Shown: piece after piece, positions 29,898-40,048 of the stretch
How positions within the stretch are numbered: position 1 is the first letter of the stretch
How the letters are laid out: each line of letters opens with the position of its first letter
NCBI RefSeq assembly: GCF_013358405.1
Contig: NZ_CP054836.1
Location: 2,976,001-3,040,000 of the forward strand
Length of the DNA: 64,000 bases
DNA from: Oricola thermophila
Lineage (GTDB): Bacteria; Pseudomonadota; Alphaproteobacteria; Rhizobiales; Rhizobiaceae
Direction: 5' to 3'
Notes under the pieces: model-generated
Databases searched by the model: none
The model's input: the letters and a program-made list of their open reading frames with translations, nothing else
What the model was told of the DNA's origin: nothing
Position numbers and translations under genes: made by a program

Positions 29898-32711
29898 ATG
29901 ACAGCAGCCCAGACACAGACCGGCAGCGACACGCTGCACGCCGAGTTGATCGCCATCGCGGACAGGCATGGCGGCGACGGCTCGGGACATGCCGTGCGCT
30001 CCGAGGTCTTGGCGCATCTCAAGTCCGTCCTTGCCGAGGATCGCAAGCGGGCCGAGAAGCAGCTGTTCGAGGACGGCGGCGGCATAGCATGCGCCCAGAA
30101 CCTTTCCGACGACATGGACCGGATGATCCGCGCGATCTACGATTTCGCGATGGAGCGGGTGTTCCGCGTCACCAACCTGTCGCGCGGCGAGAGGCTGGCG
30201 CTGGTTGCCGTCGGCGGCTACGGGCGTGCAACACTGGCACCGGGTTCCGACATCGACCTGATGTTCGTGCTGCCCTACAAGCAGACACCGCTGGGCGAAC
30301 AGCTGGCCGAGTACATCCTCTACATGCTCTGGGACCTCGGCCTGACCGTCGGCCACGCCACGCGGTCCATAGACGAATGCATCCGGCTGTCGAAGGCCGA
30401 CACGACGATTTGCACGGCGATCCTCGACATGCGCTACCTCTACGGCGAGCGGTCGCTCTTCGACGAACTGGAAAAGCGCTTCCAGGAGGAGGTCGTGCAG
30501 AACTCGGCCTCGACCTTCATCCAGGCAAAGCTTGCCGAGCGCGACGCGCGCCACAAGCGGATGGGCGAAACGCGCTATCTCGTGGAGCCGAACATCAAGG
30601 ACGGCAAGGGCGGATTGCGCGACCTGCAGACGCTGTTCTGGATCGCGAAGTATTTCTACCGCGTCTCCGACCGGACGGACCTGATCAGGAAGGGCGTGCT
30701 GTCGCGATCGGAGTACAACCTCTTCGTCAAGTGCGAGGACTTCCTCTGGGCGGTGCGCTGCCACCTGCACTTCATGACGGGAAAGGCGGAAGAGCGCCTC
30801 GGCTTCGAGGTGCAGCGCGGCCTCGCCGACCGGCTCGGCTACAAGAGCCATCCCGGCCTGCGGGATGTCGAGCGCTTCATGAAGCACTACTTCCTGATAG
30901 CCAAGGATGTCGGCGACCTGACCCGCATCATCTGCGCGGCGCTCGAGGAGGAAGAGGTCAAGCAGGCACCGGCCTTCAACCGCTTCCTGCAGACGCTGCC
31001 ATTCGCCCGGCGGTCGCAGAAGATCCAGGGAACGCACGATTTCATCATCGAGAACAAGCGCATCAATGTCGCCGCCGACGACGTGTTCAGGAACGACCCG
31101 GTCAACATAATCCGGATGTTCTGGTTCGCCGACCGCGACGGCCTCGATTTTCACCCCGATGCGCTGCAGCTCATCCGCCGATCGCTGAAACTCATCAATT
31201 CGACGCTGCGCAACGATCCGCGGGCGAACAGGCTGTTCATGGACATCCTGACGTCGCGCAAGGACCCGGCACTCAATCTCAGGCGCATGAACGAGGCCGG
31301 CGTGCTCGGCCGCTTCATCCCCGACTTCGGCAAGGTCGTGGCGATGATGCAGTTCAACATGTATCACCACTTCACGGTGGACGAGCACCTGATCCGTTCC
31401 GTCGACGTGCTGTCGCGAATCGAGCGCGGCATCCTCAAGGAGGAACATCCGCTCGCCTCCTCGCTGCTGCCCGACCTGGAGGCGCACAGGCGGGTGCTCT
31501 ACGCGGCACTTTTCCTGCACGACATCGCCAAGGGACGGCCCAAGGACCACTCGGTGGCCGGTGCGGAAGTGGCGGAGAAACTGTGCCCGCGGCTCGGCTT
31601 CTCCGCGCAGGAGACCAAGCTTGTCGCATGGCTTATCCGCGATCACCTGACAATGAGCACCGTTGCGCAATCGCGTGACCTGTCCGACCGCAAGACCATC
31701 GAGGATTTCGTCGCCAGCGTGCAGACGGTGCTGAGGCTCAAGCTGCTCGTCATCCTCACCGTCTGCGACATACGCGCCGTCGGACCCGGCGTGTGGAACG
31801 GCTGGAAGGGACAGCTCCTGCGCACGCTCTATTCCGAGGCCGAACTCGCGATGACCGGCGGCTTCTCGGAAATCAACCGCAAGGAACGCGCCCAGATGGC
31901 GCGCGAGGAACTCCTCGAACGGCTGTCGGACTGGCCGGAAGAGGAGCGCGCGGCCTATGTCGGACGGCACTACGACAACTACCTGCTGTCGGTGCATGTC
32001 GACGACCAGGTGCGGCATGCCGAGTTTATTCGCGATTCGCTCGGCAAGGACCGGAAACTGGCAACGACCGTCAAGACCAACCATTTCCAGGCGATCACCG
32101 AGATCACCGTGCTGGCGCCCGACCACCCGCGCCTGCTTTCCATCATTGCGGCCGCCTGCTCGAGCGCGGGCGCCAAGATCGACGGCGCGCATGTGTTCAC
32201 GACCAGCGACGGCTGGGCGCTGGACACAATTCTCATCAATCGCGAGTTCGAGGACGACGGCGACGAAATCCGGCGCGCGACACGGATCGGCAAGATGATC
32301 GAGGCCGTTCTGGCGGGCCGCGAATACGTGCCCGACATGCTGGCAAACAAGATGAAGCAAAGGCGCGGCCTCAAGGCCTTCTCCATCGAACCCTCGGTGG
32401 CGATCAACAACACGCTGTCGAACAGGTTCTCCGTCATCGAGGTGGAGGGCCTGGACCGGCCCGGCATCCTGTCGGAGATCACCGGCGCGCTGTCGGACCT
32501 CAGGCTCGACATCCATTCCGCGCATATCACGACCTTCGGCGAGAAGGTGGTCGACACCTTCTATGTCACCGACCTGACCGGACACAAGCTCACCGATCCG
32601 TCGCGCCAGAAGCGCATCCGCAGGGTGCTGGAGGACGTGCTGCAGGGGCGCGGCGACGAAAATCCGGTCGTGCAGGTGAGCGCCGGACTCGCCAGATCGA
32701 AGGCCGGCTGA
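29898..32711 (+). CDS. glnD: [Protein-PII] uridylyltransferase/uridylyl-removing enzyme GlnD
   Basis: Glutamine sensor that uridylylates PII at low nitrogen and removes UMP at high nitrogen. The 937-residue protein has the nucleotidyltransferase motif [20 protein letters not shown], an HD domain ([17 protein letters not shown]) and two C-terminal ACT domains (around [17 protein letters not shown] and [18 protein letters not shown]). It belongs to the same nitrogen-control circuit as rpoN and ptsN in this window. murJ follows after 3 bases. Confidence 0.98.
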   Translation: MTAAQTQTGSDTLHAELIAIADRHGGDGSGHAVRSEVLAHLKSVLAEDRKRAEKQLFEDGGGIACAQNLSDDMDRMIRAIYDFAMERVFRVTNLSRGERLALVAVGGYGRATLAPGSDIDLMFVLPYKQTPLGEQLAEYILYMLWDLGLTVGHATRSIDECIRLSKADTTICTAILDMRYLYGERSLFDELEKRFQEEVVQNSASTFIQAKLAERDARHKRMGETRYLVEPNIKDGKGGLRDLQTLFWIAKYFYRVSDRTDLIRKGVLSRSEYNLFVKCEDFLWAVRCHLHFMTGKAEERLGFEVQRGLADRLGYKSHPGLRDVERFMKHYFLIAKDVGDLTRIICAALEEEEVKQAPAFNRFLQTLPFARRSQKIQGTHDFIIENKRINVAADDVFRNDPVNIIRMFWFADRDGLDFHPDALQLIRRSLKLINSTLRNDPRANRLFMDILTSRKDPALNLRRMNEAGVLGRFIPDFGKVVAMMQFNMYHHFTVDEHLIRSVDVLSRIERGILKEEHPLASSLLPDLEAHRRVLYAALFLHDIAKGRPKDHSVAGAEVAEKLCPRLGFSAQETKLVAWLIRDHLTMSTVAQSRDLSDRKTIEDFVASVQTVLRLKLLVILTVCDIRAVGPGVWNGWKGQLLRTLYSEAELAMTGGFSEINRKERAQMAREELLERLSDWPEEERAAYVGRHYDNYLLSVHVDDQVRHAEFIRDSLGKDRKLATTVKTNHFQAITEITVLAPDHPRLLSIIAAACSSAGAKIDGAHVFTTSDGWALDTILINREFEDDGDEIRRATRIGKMIEAVLAGREYVPDMLANKMKQRRGLKAFSIEPSVAINNTLSNRFSVIEVEGLDRPGILSEITGALSDLRLDIHSAHITTFGEKVVDTFYVTDLTGHKLTDPSRQKRIRRVLEDVLQGRGDENPVVQVSAGLARSKAG

Positions 32712-32714
32712 GCC

Positions 32715-34292
32715 ATGAGCCTGTTCGGCAAGTTCCTCGGCGTCGGCGGCGCAACCTCCGCCAGCAGGGTGCTGGGCTTCGTGCGCGAGGCGATGATCGC
32801 CGCCACGCTCGGCGCCGGCCCGGTGGCGGACGCGTTCTACGCGGCGCTGCGCTTTCCCAACCTGTTCCGCCGCCTGTTCGCGGAGGGCGCGTTCAACTCC
32901 GCCTTCGTGCCGATCTTCGCAAAGGAGGTCGAGAGCAACGGCAAGGCCGGCGCGGCGCAGTTCGCCGGCGAGGTGTTCTCTGTCCTGGTACTGGTGCTGG
33001 CGGCACTCTCGGCGCTGGCGCTCGCCTTCATGCCGTTCCTCGCCGCAACGGTGATCGCGCCGGCCTTCCAGGACACGCCGGAGAAGTTCGACCTGACCGT
33101 GCTGCTCGCGCGGATCATGTTCCCCTATCTCGCTGCGATGTCGCTGGTCGCCATGCTGTCCGGCGTGCTCAACTCCTTCCGCAAGTATTTCCTCGCGGCG
33201 CTCGCGCCGGTGCTGCTCAACATCGTCCTGATCGCGGTGCTGCTGGCGGCGCTGCAACAGGGATGGGACGGACGGACAGTCGGCATCGCCCTGGCGATCG
33301 GCGTGGTGACGTCCGGTTTGCTGCAGCTGGCCCTGCTCGTTTACGGACTTGCCCGAATCGGCTTCCGCTTCACGCCGCAGCGGCCCCGGCTGACGCCGCA
33401 GGTCCGGCGGATGCTGAAACTCGCCGCTCCGGCCGCGCTGACCGGCGGCATCGTGCAGATCAACCTCGTCATAGGGCAGATCATCGCCTCGCAGCAGGAC
33501 GGCGCGATCGCGCTGCTCAACTATGCGGACCGGATCTACCAGCTGCCGCTCGGCATAATCGGCATCGCCATCGGCGTGGTGCTGCTGCCGGAACTGGCGC
33601 GCGCGCTGGGCGCCGGGGAGCAGAAGACTGCGCTGACGCTGCAGAACCGGAGCCTCGAATTCGGCCTCGGGCTGACGGTGCCGGCGGCGGTCGCGCTGGC
33701 GCTGACACCGGTGCCGTTCATCGCCGTGATCTACGAGCGCGGCGCCTTCCTGCACGAGACGACACAGGCAACGGCGGCGGCGCTTGCCGCCTTCGCCGTC
33801 GGCCTGCCGTCCTTCGTGCTGGTCAAGGTGCTGCAGCCAGCCTACTTCGCGCGCGAGGACATGAAGACCCCGATGTGGTTCTCCCTGGTCTCCCTGGTCG
33901 TCAATGCGGGCGGCAGCATCGCGCTGTTCCCCCATTTCGGGCATGTCGGCATCGCCGCGGCCACCAGCCTCGCCGGCTGGACCAACGCCGTGCTGCTTGG
34001 CGCAACACTGTGGCGCCGCGACCAGTTCCGCCCGTCGACCGAAACGATCCGCCGCGCGGTCCTGATCGTCATTTGCGCGGCGGCCATGGGTGCAGCGCTG
34101 CTGGGCGCATGGTCGCGCGTGGACGAGCTCTTCCTGGCGTCCGGCATCCTGGTGCGGGTGCCCGTCACGGCCGGACTGATCGGCGGCTCGATGGTCGTCT
34201 ATTTCGGGCTGGCGCTCGCCACCGGCGGAATCGACCGGGCCATGCTGGCGCGAGCGCTGAAGCGCCGCGGCGCCGGCGGAGCCGAATCGTGA
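32715..34292 (+). CDS. murJ: Lipid II flippase MurJ (MviN)
   Basis: Polytopic inner-membrane protein of the MOP superfamily that flips lipid II for peptidoglycan synthesis. The 525 residues hold about 14 membrane segments. The typical N-terminus SRVLGFVREAMIAATLGAGP and the downstream RLFAEGAFNSAFVPIF are family signatures. It is three bases after glnD, so probably co-transcribed with it, a pairing seen across rhizobia. Confidence 0.97.
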   Translation: MSLFGKFLGVGGATSASRVLGFVREAMIAATLGAGPVADAFYAALRFPNLFRRLFAEGAFNSAFVPIFAKEVESNGKAGAAQFAGEVFSVLVLVLAALSALALAFMPFLAATVIAPAFQDTPEKFDLTVLLARIMFPYLAAMSLVAMLSGVLNSFRKYFLAALAPVLLNIVLIAVLLAALQQGWDGRTVGIALAIGVVTSGLLQLALLVYGLARIGFRFTPQRPRLTPQVRRMLKLAAPAALTGGIVQINLVIGQIIASQQDGAIALLNYADRIYQLPLGIIGIAIGVVLLPELARALGAGEQKTALTLQNRSLEFGLGLTVPAAVALALTPVPFIAVIYERGAFLHETTQATAAALAAFAVGLPSFVLVKVLQPAYFAREDMKTPMWFSLVSLVVNAGGSIALFPHFGHVGIAAATSLAGWTNAVLLGATLWRRDQFRPSTETIRRAVLIVICAAAMGAALLGAWSRVDELFLASGILVRVPVTAGLIGGSMVVYFGLALATGGIDRAMLARALKRRGAGGAES

Positions 34293-34402
34293 CCCCCTCT
34301 TGAAGCTTGGCCGGCAGCCTGCCATAAGCCGCGCGCAACCTATCCTCGCAGCCTGAGCAACACTCTGCGACGAGGCCCTCCACCAGCTTCGGGAACATGA
34401 AC

Positions 34403-35467
34403 ATGAGCAGCTTCGCCCCCCTGATCTTTTCCGGCGTGCAACCGACCGGCAACCTGACTCTCGGCAACTATCTCGGCGCGATCAAGAAGTTCGTCGCGCT
34501 GCAGGAAACCCATGACTGCATCTACTGCGTCGTCGACCTGCATGCGCTGACCATCAATCCATCGCCCAAGGAGTTGGTGAACGGGACACGGTCGATCGCG
34601 GCGGCCTTTCTTGCTGCGGGAATCGACCCGGTCAAGCACATCGTCTTCAACCAGAGCCGCGTCCACCAGCACGCCGAACTCGCCTGGGTGTTCAACTGCG
34701 TGGCGCGGATGGGATGGCTGAACCGGATGACGCAATTCAAGGAAAAGGCGGGAAAGGACCGCGAGAACGCCTCGGTCGGCCTGTTCGCCTACCCTGCTCT
34801 CATGGCCGCGGACATCCTCGTATACCGCGCCACGCACGTGCCCGTCGGCGATGACCAGAAGCAGCACCTGGAGCTGACCCGCGACGTCGCGCAGAAGTTC
34901 AACTACGACTACTCGGACCACATCGGCGAACTCGGCCTCGGCGTGCCGATGGAGATCGGCGAGGAAACGGTCAACGGCTATTTCCCGATGACCGAACCGG
35001 TGATCGAGGGCCCGGCGACCCGCATCATGAGCCTGCGCGACGGGACGAAGAAGATGTCCAAGTCCGATCCCTCGGAACTGTCGCGCATCAACCTGACCGA
35101 CACTGCCGACGACATCGCCAAGAAGATCCGCAAGGCGAAGACCGACCCCGAGCCCCTGCCCGGCGACAGCGGCGGTTTCGAAGGGCGCCCGGAGGCCGAA
35201 AACCTGGTCAACATCTATGCCGCCCTGTCCGAGACCACCAAGGAAGAGGTACTGAGGGAATTCGGCGGCAAGCAGTTCTCCGTGTTCAAACCGGCCCTAG
35301 CGGATCTCGCAGTGGAGAAACTCAGCCCGATTGCCGACGAGATGCGCCGGCTGCTGGACGACAAGGGTCATATCGATTCCGTGCTGGCGAATGGCGCCGA
35401 GCGCGCTTCCGTGCTGGCGGAGAAAACCATGACGGACGTGAAGAAGATCCTTGGTCTTTCCTGGTAG
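34403..35467 (+). CDS. trpS: Tryptophanyl-tRNA synthetase
   Basis: Class I aminoacyl-tRNA synthetase. The HIGH-type motif is [18 protein letters not shown] and the KMSKS motif is [11 protein letters not shown] start at ATG 34403 ([11 protein letters not shown], 354 residues) because GGGA then has an 8-base spacing; ATG 34397 two codons earlier is also possible. It follows murJ after about 110 bases. Confidence 0.97.
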   Translation: MSSFAPLIFSGVQPTGNLTLGNYLGAIKKFVALQETHDCIYCVVDLHALTINPSPKELVNGTRSIAAAFLAAGIDPVKHIVFNQSRVHQHAELAWVFNCVARMGWLNRMTQFKEKAGKDRENASVGLFAYPALMAADILVYRATHVPVGDDQKQHLELTRDVAQKFNYDYSDHIGELGLGVPMEIGEETVNGYFPMTEPVIEGPATRIMSLRDGTKKMSKSDPSELSRINLTDTADDIAKKIRKAKTDPEPLPGDSGGFEGRPEAENLVNIYAALSETTKEEVLREFGGKQFSVFKPALADLAVEKLSPIADEMRRLLDDKGHIDSVLANGAERASVLAEKTMTDVKKILGLSW

Positions 35468-35542
35468 GGCGCCATCAGGCGTCCCTGCCGCGGGCCGATC
35501 TCGGCGCTTGATGCAGCCAAGGCGGCATGCCATTTATCGGCC

Positions 35543-36034
35543 ATGGTAACCAAGCGACTTATCCACGAGGCGGGCCACCGCCGCAAGTTCCTGGCGATCA
35601 TCGACGATACGCCGGAATGCGAACGCGCGGTGCTCTACGCGGCACGTCGCGCCGCGAAGACGAACAGCGGAGTGACCCTGCTCTTCGTCATAGAGCCGGG
35701 TGACTTCCAGCATTGGCTGGGCGTCGAACAGGTCATGCGCGCCGAGGCGATGGAAACAGCAGAGGCGACGCTGGCGAAGCACGCAGCCATGGCGCGGGAA
35801 CGCTGCGGCACGGAAGTGGAAACCGTCATCCGCGAGGGCGTGCCCGTCGAGCAGATTCACGCGTTGATCGAGGAAGACCAGGACATCGCCATCCTCGTCC
35901 TGGCAGCCGGCGCGTCGAAGGAAGGCCCCGGACCGCTGGTCTCGTCGATCGCCGGCCGGAACGCGGCCTTTCCCATTCCGGTGACAGTCGTGCCGTACAA
36001 TCTGAGCGACGAGGACATAGAAAGCCTGTCCTAG
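35543..36034 (+). CDS. Universal stress protein (UspA family)
   Basis: Single-domain Usp protein of 163 residues. It begins the fold with FLAIIDDTPECERAVLYAARRA and continues with VTLLFVIEPGDF and the C-terminal VLAAGASKEGPGPLVSSI, close to the ATP-binding GX2GX9G(S/T) pattern but shortened. Function within the family is broad: stress survival by unknown mechanism. It lies between trpS and nfuA, as in related genomes. Confidence 0.88.
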   Translation: MVTKRLIHEAGHRRKFLAIIDDTPECERAVLYAARRAAKTNSGVTLLFVIEPGDFQHWLGVEQVMRAEAMETAEATLAKHAAMARERCGTEVETVIREGVPVEQIHALIEEDQDIAILVLAAGASKEGPGPLVSSIAGRNAAFPIPVTVVPYNLSDEDIESLS

Positions 36035-36060
36035 AACGAGGAAAGGTGCGCGGGGGATGC

Positions 36061-36088
36061 TTGATATCGAACTGTGCAAGCCTTAATT
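36061..36088 (+). promoter_or_regulatory. Putative nfuA promoter
   Basis: TTGATA (36061-36066) and TTAATT (36083-36088) are separated by 16 bases. The start site would be near 36095, inside the Irr-like box. Confidence 0.5.
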
Positions 36089-36103
36089 TAGAACCATTCC
36101 AAA
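36087..36103 (+). promoter_or_regulatory. Irr-like box (iron control element) before nfuA
   Basis: TTTAGAACCATTCCAAA matches the rhizobial iron control element TTTAGAA-N3-TTCTAAA with a single mismatch. It overlaps the end of the predicted -10 and the start site and ends 18 bases before the nfuA ATG, a position expected for repression. Irr itself is not encoded here. Confidence 0.6.
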
Positions 36104-36121
36104 CAATCGCCGGAGCGAGCC

Positions 36122-36691
36122 ATGTTCATCCAGACCGAAGCGACGCCCAATCCCGCCACGCTCAAGTTCCTGCCCGGCAATGTCGTGCTGAACCAGGGAA
36201 CCGCGGACTTCCGCGATGCGGATGAGGCGGCCACCCAGTCTCCGCTCGCCGCCAAGCTGTTCGGCATCGACGGCGTATCCGGCGTTTTCTTCGGGTATGA
36301 CTTCATTACCGTGACCAAGGAAGACGCGGTGGACTGGTCACACCTGAAACCGGCGATCCTGGCATCCATAATGGAACATTTCATGTCGGATGCACCGGTC
36401 ATGGCGGACCAGAAGGAAGGGCAGGAGATCGCACCGGGAGAAGAATTCTACGACGCCGGCGACGAATCGATCGTCGCGACGATCAAGGAACTGCTCGAGA
36501 CCCGCGTGAGACCCGCCGTTGCCCAGGACGGCGGCGACATCACCTTCAGGGGCTACAAGCAGGGCACGGTCTTCCTGCACATGAAGGGTGCATGCGCCGG
36601 ATGCCCGTCATCGACGGCAACGCTGCAGCACGGAATCCAGAACCTGCTGCGCCATTTCATCCCGGAAGTCCAGGCTGTCGAGGCGGTCTGA
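36122..36691 (+). CDS. nfuA: NfuA-type Fe-S cluster carrier
   Basis: Delivers [4Fe-4S] clusters to target enzymes such as MiaB-like radical SAM proteins and respiratory dehydrogenases. The 189-residue protein has the N-terminal Nfu domain (MFIQTEATPNPATLKFLPG) and the C-terminal NifU domain with the cluster ligands CxxC in GACAGCPSSTATLQHGI. In other Rhizobiales this gene normally lies directly upstream of tsaB; here it is followed by a convergent transpeptidase gene. Confidence 0.96.
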   Translation: MFIQTEATPNPATLKFLPGNVVLNQGTADFRDADEAATQSPLAAKLFGIDGVSGVFFGYDFITVTKEDAVDWSHLKPAILASIMEHFMSDAPVMADQKEGQEIAPGEEFYDAGDESIVATIKELLETRVRPAVAQDGGDITFRGYKQGTVFLHMKGACAGCPSSTATLQHGIQNLLRHFIPEVQAVEAV

Positions 36692-36715
36692 TACCGTTCC
36701 CGATACCGGGCCTGC

Positions 36716-36747
36716 ACAAAAGAATAGGCCGGGCACAAGGCCCGGCC
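36716..36747 (-). terminator. Terminator of the L,D-transpeptidase gene
   Basis: A perfect 8-bp stem GGCCGGGC/GCCCGGCC (36727-36734 with 36740-36747, loop 5) is followed on the minus strand by TATTCTTTTGTG. It may also stop nfuA transcripts from the other side, though no T-run follows in that direction. Confidence 0.65.
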
Positions 36748-36770
36748 ACTTGCATTGAATTCCGCATGCG

Positions 36771-37385
36771 TCAGGTGACGATCACCTTCGCGCCCGGCTC
36801 GACGCGCTCGTAGAGATCGATGATGTCCTGGTTCATCAGGCGAATGCATCCCGACGAAACATTGCCGCCGATCGACCACCATTCCGGCGTGCCGTGCAGG
36901 CGATAACCGGTGTCACCGTTGCGGTTGTACAGATAGAGCGCCCGCGCACCCAGCGGATTGGTAAGGCCGGGCTTCATGCCGCCCCGGTACTTGGCCAGTT
37001 CCGGCTGGCGCTTGATCATCGGCTCGGGCGGCGTCCAGGTCGGCCATTCACGCTTGAAGGCGACGCGCGCCGTGCCCGACCAGGTGAACCCCTCGCGCCC
37101 GACGCCGATTCCGTAACGCACGGCCTTGCCGCCATCGAGCACGAAATAAAGATATTTCGCCTTGGTATCGACGATGACCGTTCCCGGCTTCTCCTTCGTC
37201 TGATAGGCGACGATCTGGCGGCGGTACTGCCGCTTGATCTTGCTGACCGGAATCGCCGGCAACTTGTAAGCGCCATCCGCCTTCGCCGTATAGGCGTTCA
37301 CCATCAGGCCCGAGCCGCCAGTGGTGCTGCAGCCCGCCAGCGCCAATGCCGCGATGACCGCAATCAGAATTCGTGACCCCCGCAT
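36771..37385 (-). CDS. L,D-transpeptidase (YkuD domain) lipoprotein
   Basis: Periplasmic enzyme that crosslinks peptidoglycan or attaches proteins to it. The 204-residue protein has a lipoprotein signal peptide (MRGSRILIAVIAALALAGC, cysteine at residue 19). The YkuD domain has the catalytic motif HGTPEW...SSGCIRL with the nucleophilic cysteine. ErfK/YkuD lipoproteins are numerous in rhizobia, whose peptidoglycan is rich in 3-3 links. It is divergent from mmcB. Confidence 0.92.
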   Translation of the reverse strand: MRGSRILIAVIAALALAGCSTTGGSGLMVNAYTAKADGAYKLPAIPVSKIKRQYRRQIVAYQTKEKPGTVIVDTKAKYLYFVLDGGKAVRYGIGVGREGFTWSGTARVAFKREWPTWTPPEPMIKRQPELAKYRGGMKPGLTNPLGARALYLYNRNGDTGYRLHGTPEWWSIGGNVSSGCIRLMNQDIIDLYERVEPGAKVIVT

Positions 37386-37584
37386 GGAATTCTCCCGTTT
37401 TGCTACCGGCGGCGACTGCCCCTATCGGCCCGGTACCCTACCTACAGTCTTGCAAGACCGTCTCTTAAGTTCCAATGATTGATTAACCATGAACGCGAAT
37501 ATGTGCCATCGGTCACAAGGCGGTCGGACGCAAAAAACGTGATGTGCCCGTTCCAATTGCCCGCGACCGTGGCAAGACGGACAC

Positions 37585-38067
37585 ATGCCGATCATAGATC
37601 TCCACGCGAAAAACCCCCTCGAAGACGGTCGCCAGTCGGCGCGGGCACTGCGCATAAGACGCGGCGTCCAGCAACTGCTGACCGGGTTGGGCGCGACGCA
37701 CCTGCCGGAGCTGACGCTGGCAAACGGCCGACGCGCCGACATCGTGGCACTGTTTCGCGACGGTTCGATCTGGATCGTGGAGATAAAGTCTTCGGTCGAG
37801 GACATGAAGGCCGATTCCAAATGGCCGGAATACCGGGATTATTGCGATCGGCTGTTCTTCGCCACGCTGGAGGACGTTCCCGAGGAAATCTTCCCGGCCG
37901 ATTGCGGCTTCATCCGCGCCGACACGCATGGCGGCGCGCTTCTGCGCGAGGCGCCCGAACACAAGCTCGCCGGCGCAAGACGCAAGGCGGTAACCCTGCG
38001 AATCGCGCAATCGGCGGCGCAAAGGCTCTACAGGGCAGAACTCTCCGGCGTGGAACTGCCGGAATAG
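37585..38067 (+). CDS. mmcB: MmcB-family DNA repair nuclease-like protein
   Basis: Protein of 160 residues of the former DUF1052 family. In Caulobacter mmcB protects against mitomycin C and is damage-induced. A PD-(D/E)xK-like arrangement is visible: an Asp in RRADIVALFRDG followed by EIK in IWIVEIKSS, so a nuclease fold is likely. It is convergent with actR. I see no GTTC-N7-GTTC LexA box in the 199-base upstream gap shared with the transpeptidase gene. Confidence 0.88.
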   Translation: MPIIDLHAKNPLEDGRQSARALRIRRGVQQLLTGLGATHLPELTLANGRRADIVALFRDGSIWIVEIKSSVEDMKADSKWPEYRDYCDRLFFATLEDVPEEIFPADCGFIRADTHGGALLREAPEHKLAGARRKAVTLRIAQSAAQRLYRAELSGVELPE

Positions 38068-38076
38068 GCGATTGCC

Positions 38077-38625
38077 TCAGCGCGGCGCCCGCTTGGCCAG
38101 AATCCTTTGCAGGGTGCGGCGGTGCATGTTGAGGCGGCGCGCCGTTTCCGACACGTTGCGATCGCAAGCCTCGAAAACACGCTGGATGTGCTCCCAGCGC
38201 ACCCTGTCGGCCGACATCGGGTTTTCCGGCGGCGGCGTCTTCTCGCCCGGTTCGGCCGTAAGCGCGGCGAAGATGTCATCGGCGTCGGCCGGTTTCGCCA
38301 GGTAGTTGATCGCACCCAGCTTCACCGCGGTCACGGCGGTGGCGATGTTGCCGTAGCCCGTCAGGACGATTGCCCGGGCATCCGGCCGGCGAGAGCGAAT
38401 CTCCTCGATGACATCGAGGCCGTTGCCATCGCCAAGCCGCATATCAACCACGGCATAGGCCGGTGGCGCCTTCCTCACTTCCGCCAGGCCTTCCGCGATC
38501 GTCTCGGCCAGGGTGACCTCGAATCCGCGGCTTTCCATCGCCCGTCCGAGCCGCTGCAGAAACAATCTGTCGTCATCCACGATCAGGAGACGCCGATCCG
38601 GGCCCAGGTCGCTTTGCTCTTCCAT
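38077..38625 (-). CDS. actR: Redox response regulator ActR/RegA
   Basis: DNA-binding response regulator for respiration, carbon fixation, nitrogen and acid tolerance genes. The receiver has VDDDRLFL and the phosphorylated Asp in AVVDMRLGDG; a Pro-rich linker (GEKTPPPENP) is followed by a Fis-type helix-turn-helix NVSETARRLNMHRRTLQRIL. I start at ATG 38625 (182 residues, the family length) because AGGTGA lies 6 bases upstream; GTG 38646 would add 7 residues. Paired with actS, 33 bases upstream. Confidence 0.94.
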   Translation of the reverse strand: MEEQSDLGPDRRLLIVDDDRLFLQRLGRAMESRGFEVTLAETIAEGLAEVRKAPPAYAVVDMRLGDGNGLDVIEEIRSRRPDARAIVLTGYGNIATAVTAVKLGAINYLAKPADADDIFAALTAEPGEKTPPPENPMSADRVRWEHIQRVFEACDRNVSETARRLNMHRRTLQRILAKRAPR

Positions 38626-38658
38626 ATCAGTCACCTGCGATTGCACTTCTCATATATC

Positions 38659-39975
38659 TCATTTTTCCCCGGCTGCCAGTTGCCCGGACTGACGCGGCCA
38701 TTCCACGACCACATCGGCGCCCTTGCCGGATGAAAACGCGTTGGCGAACCGGACCGTGGCCCCGCTGCGCTCGAGCAGCGTCTTGGCGATGAATATGCCG
38801 AGTCCAAGCCCGCCGCCGCCATTGCGGGACCGTGCCGAGAACCTGGCCAGCGGCAGGTCGGGCTCGCCGATCCGCTCGAGGACTTCCGGAGGGAAGCCGG
38901 GACCGTCGTCCAGTATGCGAACGGAAACGGTTTCCGGCGTCCACGACAACCGGATCTCGACCGTCTCCTCGGCAAAGTCGACCGCGTTTTCCACGAGATT
39001 TCCCAGGCCATAGAGAATAGCCGGGTTTCGGCGGCAAACCGGCTCGTCGCCGTCCCGGCTCTCGACCACGGTGGTGATCGCTATGCCGAATTCGCGATGC
39101 GGCGCCACGACCTCCTCGATCATGGTGCGAAGCGCCATGCGCGCCAGGTGATCCTCGTCACCCGCGCCCAGCGTCGAAAGCCGCCTGAGTATCTCGCGAC
39201 AACGGTCGGCCTGGGTGCGCAAAAGCGTGATGTCGTCGCGGAGGCTGTCGGGATCGAGCGGCTCACGGCCCATTTCCTTGACCACGAGGGAAATCGTCGC
39301 CAGCGGCGTGCCGAGCTCGTGCGCGGCGGCCGCCGCCAGCCCGTCCAGCGCGGAAAGATGCTGCTCGCGTTGCAGGACCAGCTCGGTCGCGGCCAGCGCA
39401 TCCGACAGCCTGCGCGCCTCCTCGGCGACGCGATAGACATAGAACGCCGTGAAGATGAGCATGGAGGCAACCGCGACCCACACCCCCGCGACATATACCA
39501 GCGGGATCTCGAGCCGCGTATCCGGGTACCAGGGCAGCGGAAGATAGACGAAGACCAGCGCAGTCGCGATGGCGAGCGTCGTCGCCCCGAGCAACGCCGT
39601 GTAGCGCGGCGCCAGCGTGGTCGCCGAAATGATGACCGGGACAACGAGCAGAACGCAGAAGGGGTTGGTCAGGCCGCCGGTCAGCGCCAGCAGACCCGCC
39701 AGCTGCGCGACATCGAAAACGAGAACGGCCAGTACACCGGCGGGATTGAGCCGCTTGTTGGCCGGAAAAAACCAGGTCAGGACGAGATTGAGAAGCGCCG
39801 CGAGGACAATGAGCACAACGCAGGCGATGACCGGAAACTCGAAACGCAGAACCAGCGCCACGAAGGCGACGGCCGACAGCTGGCCGAAGGTCGCCAGCCA
39901 GCGCGTGTTGGTGATGGTCGACAGGCGCAACCGGCGCGTGGAAAAGCCTGTTTCCGGGGCAAGATCATATTCCAT
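38659..39975 (-). CDS. actS: Redox-sensing histidine kinase ActS/RegB
   Basis: Inner-membrane kinase of 438 residues with six membrane segments. The quinone-binding motif GGLTNPF is present between helices 3 and 4. The H box is AAAAHELGTPLATISLVV, and the redox-active cysteine lies in QADRCREILRRL, as in RegB. The N box (YGLGNLVENAVDF) and GGGGLGLGIFIAKTLLERSGA complete the kinase core. It phosphorylates ActR, encoded next to it. Confidence 0.95.
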   Translation of the reverse strand: MEYDLAPETGFSTRRLRLSTITNTRWLATFGQLSAVAFVALVLRFEFPVIACVVLIVLAALLNLVLTWFFPANKRLNPAGVLAVLVFDVAQLAGLLALTGGLTNPFCVLLVVPVIISATTLAPRYTALLGATTLAIATALVFVYLPLPWYPDTRLEIPLVYVAGVWVAVASMLIFTAFYVYRVAEEARRLSDALAATELVLQREQHLSALDGLAAAAAHELGTPLATISLVVKEMGREPLDPDSLRDDITLLRTQADRCREILRRLSTLGAGDEDHLARMALRTMIEEVVAPHREFGIAITTVVESRDGDEPVCRRNPAILYGLGNLVENAVDFAEETVEIRLSWTPETVSVRILDDGPGFPPEVLERIGEPDLPLARFSARSRNGGGGLGLGIFIAKTLLERSGATVRFANAFSSGKGADVVVEWPRQSGQLAAGEK

Positions 39976-40048
39976 GGCGGGCTGTATACGACGCGTTTCC
40001 GCTTTTTGAAAACGACATCCGTCAATTCCGTCCGGGGACCGTCCCTTC

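Noticed and set aside
29481..34325. A 1614-codon open frame on the minus strand opposite mutS, glnD and murJ
   Set aside because: High GC suppresses stop codons opposite real genes. The plus-strand genes have complete family motifs; the antisense product is Arg/Gly/His-rich with no domain.
37463..37490. CtrA-type site suggested by two TTAA elements
   Set aside because: The spacing between them is 14 bases rather than 7.
37386..37584. LexA (SOS) box upstream of mmcB
   Set aside because: Only single GTTC half-sites occur (near 37470 and 37554); none has the partner at the required spacing.
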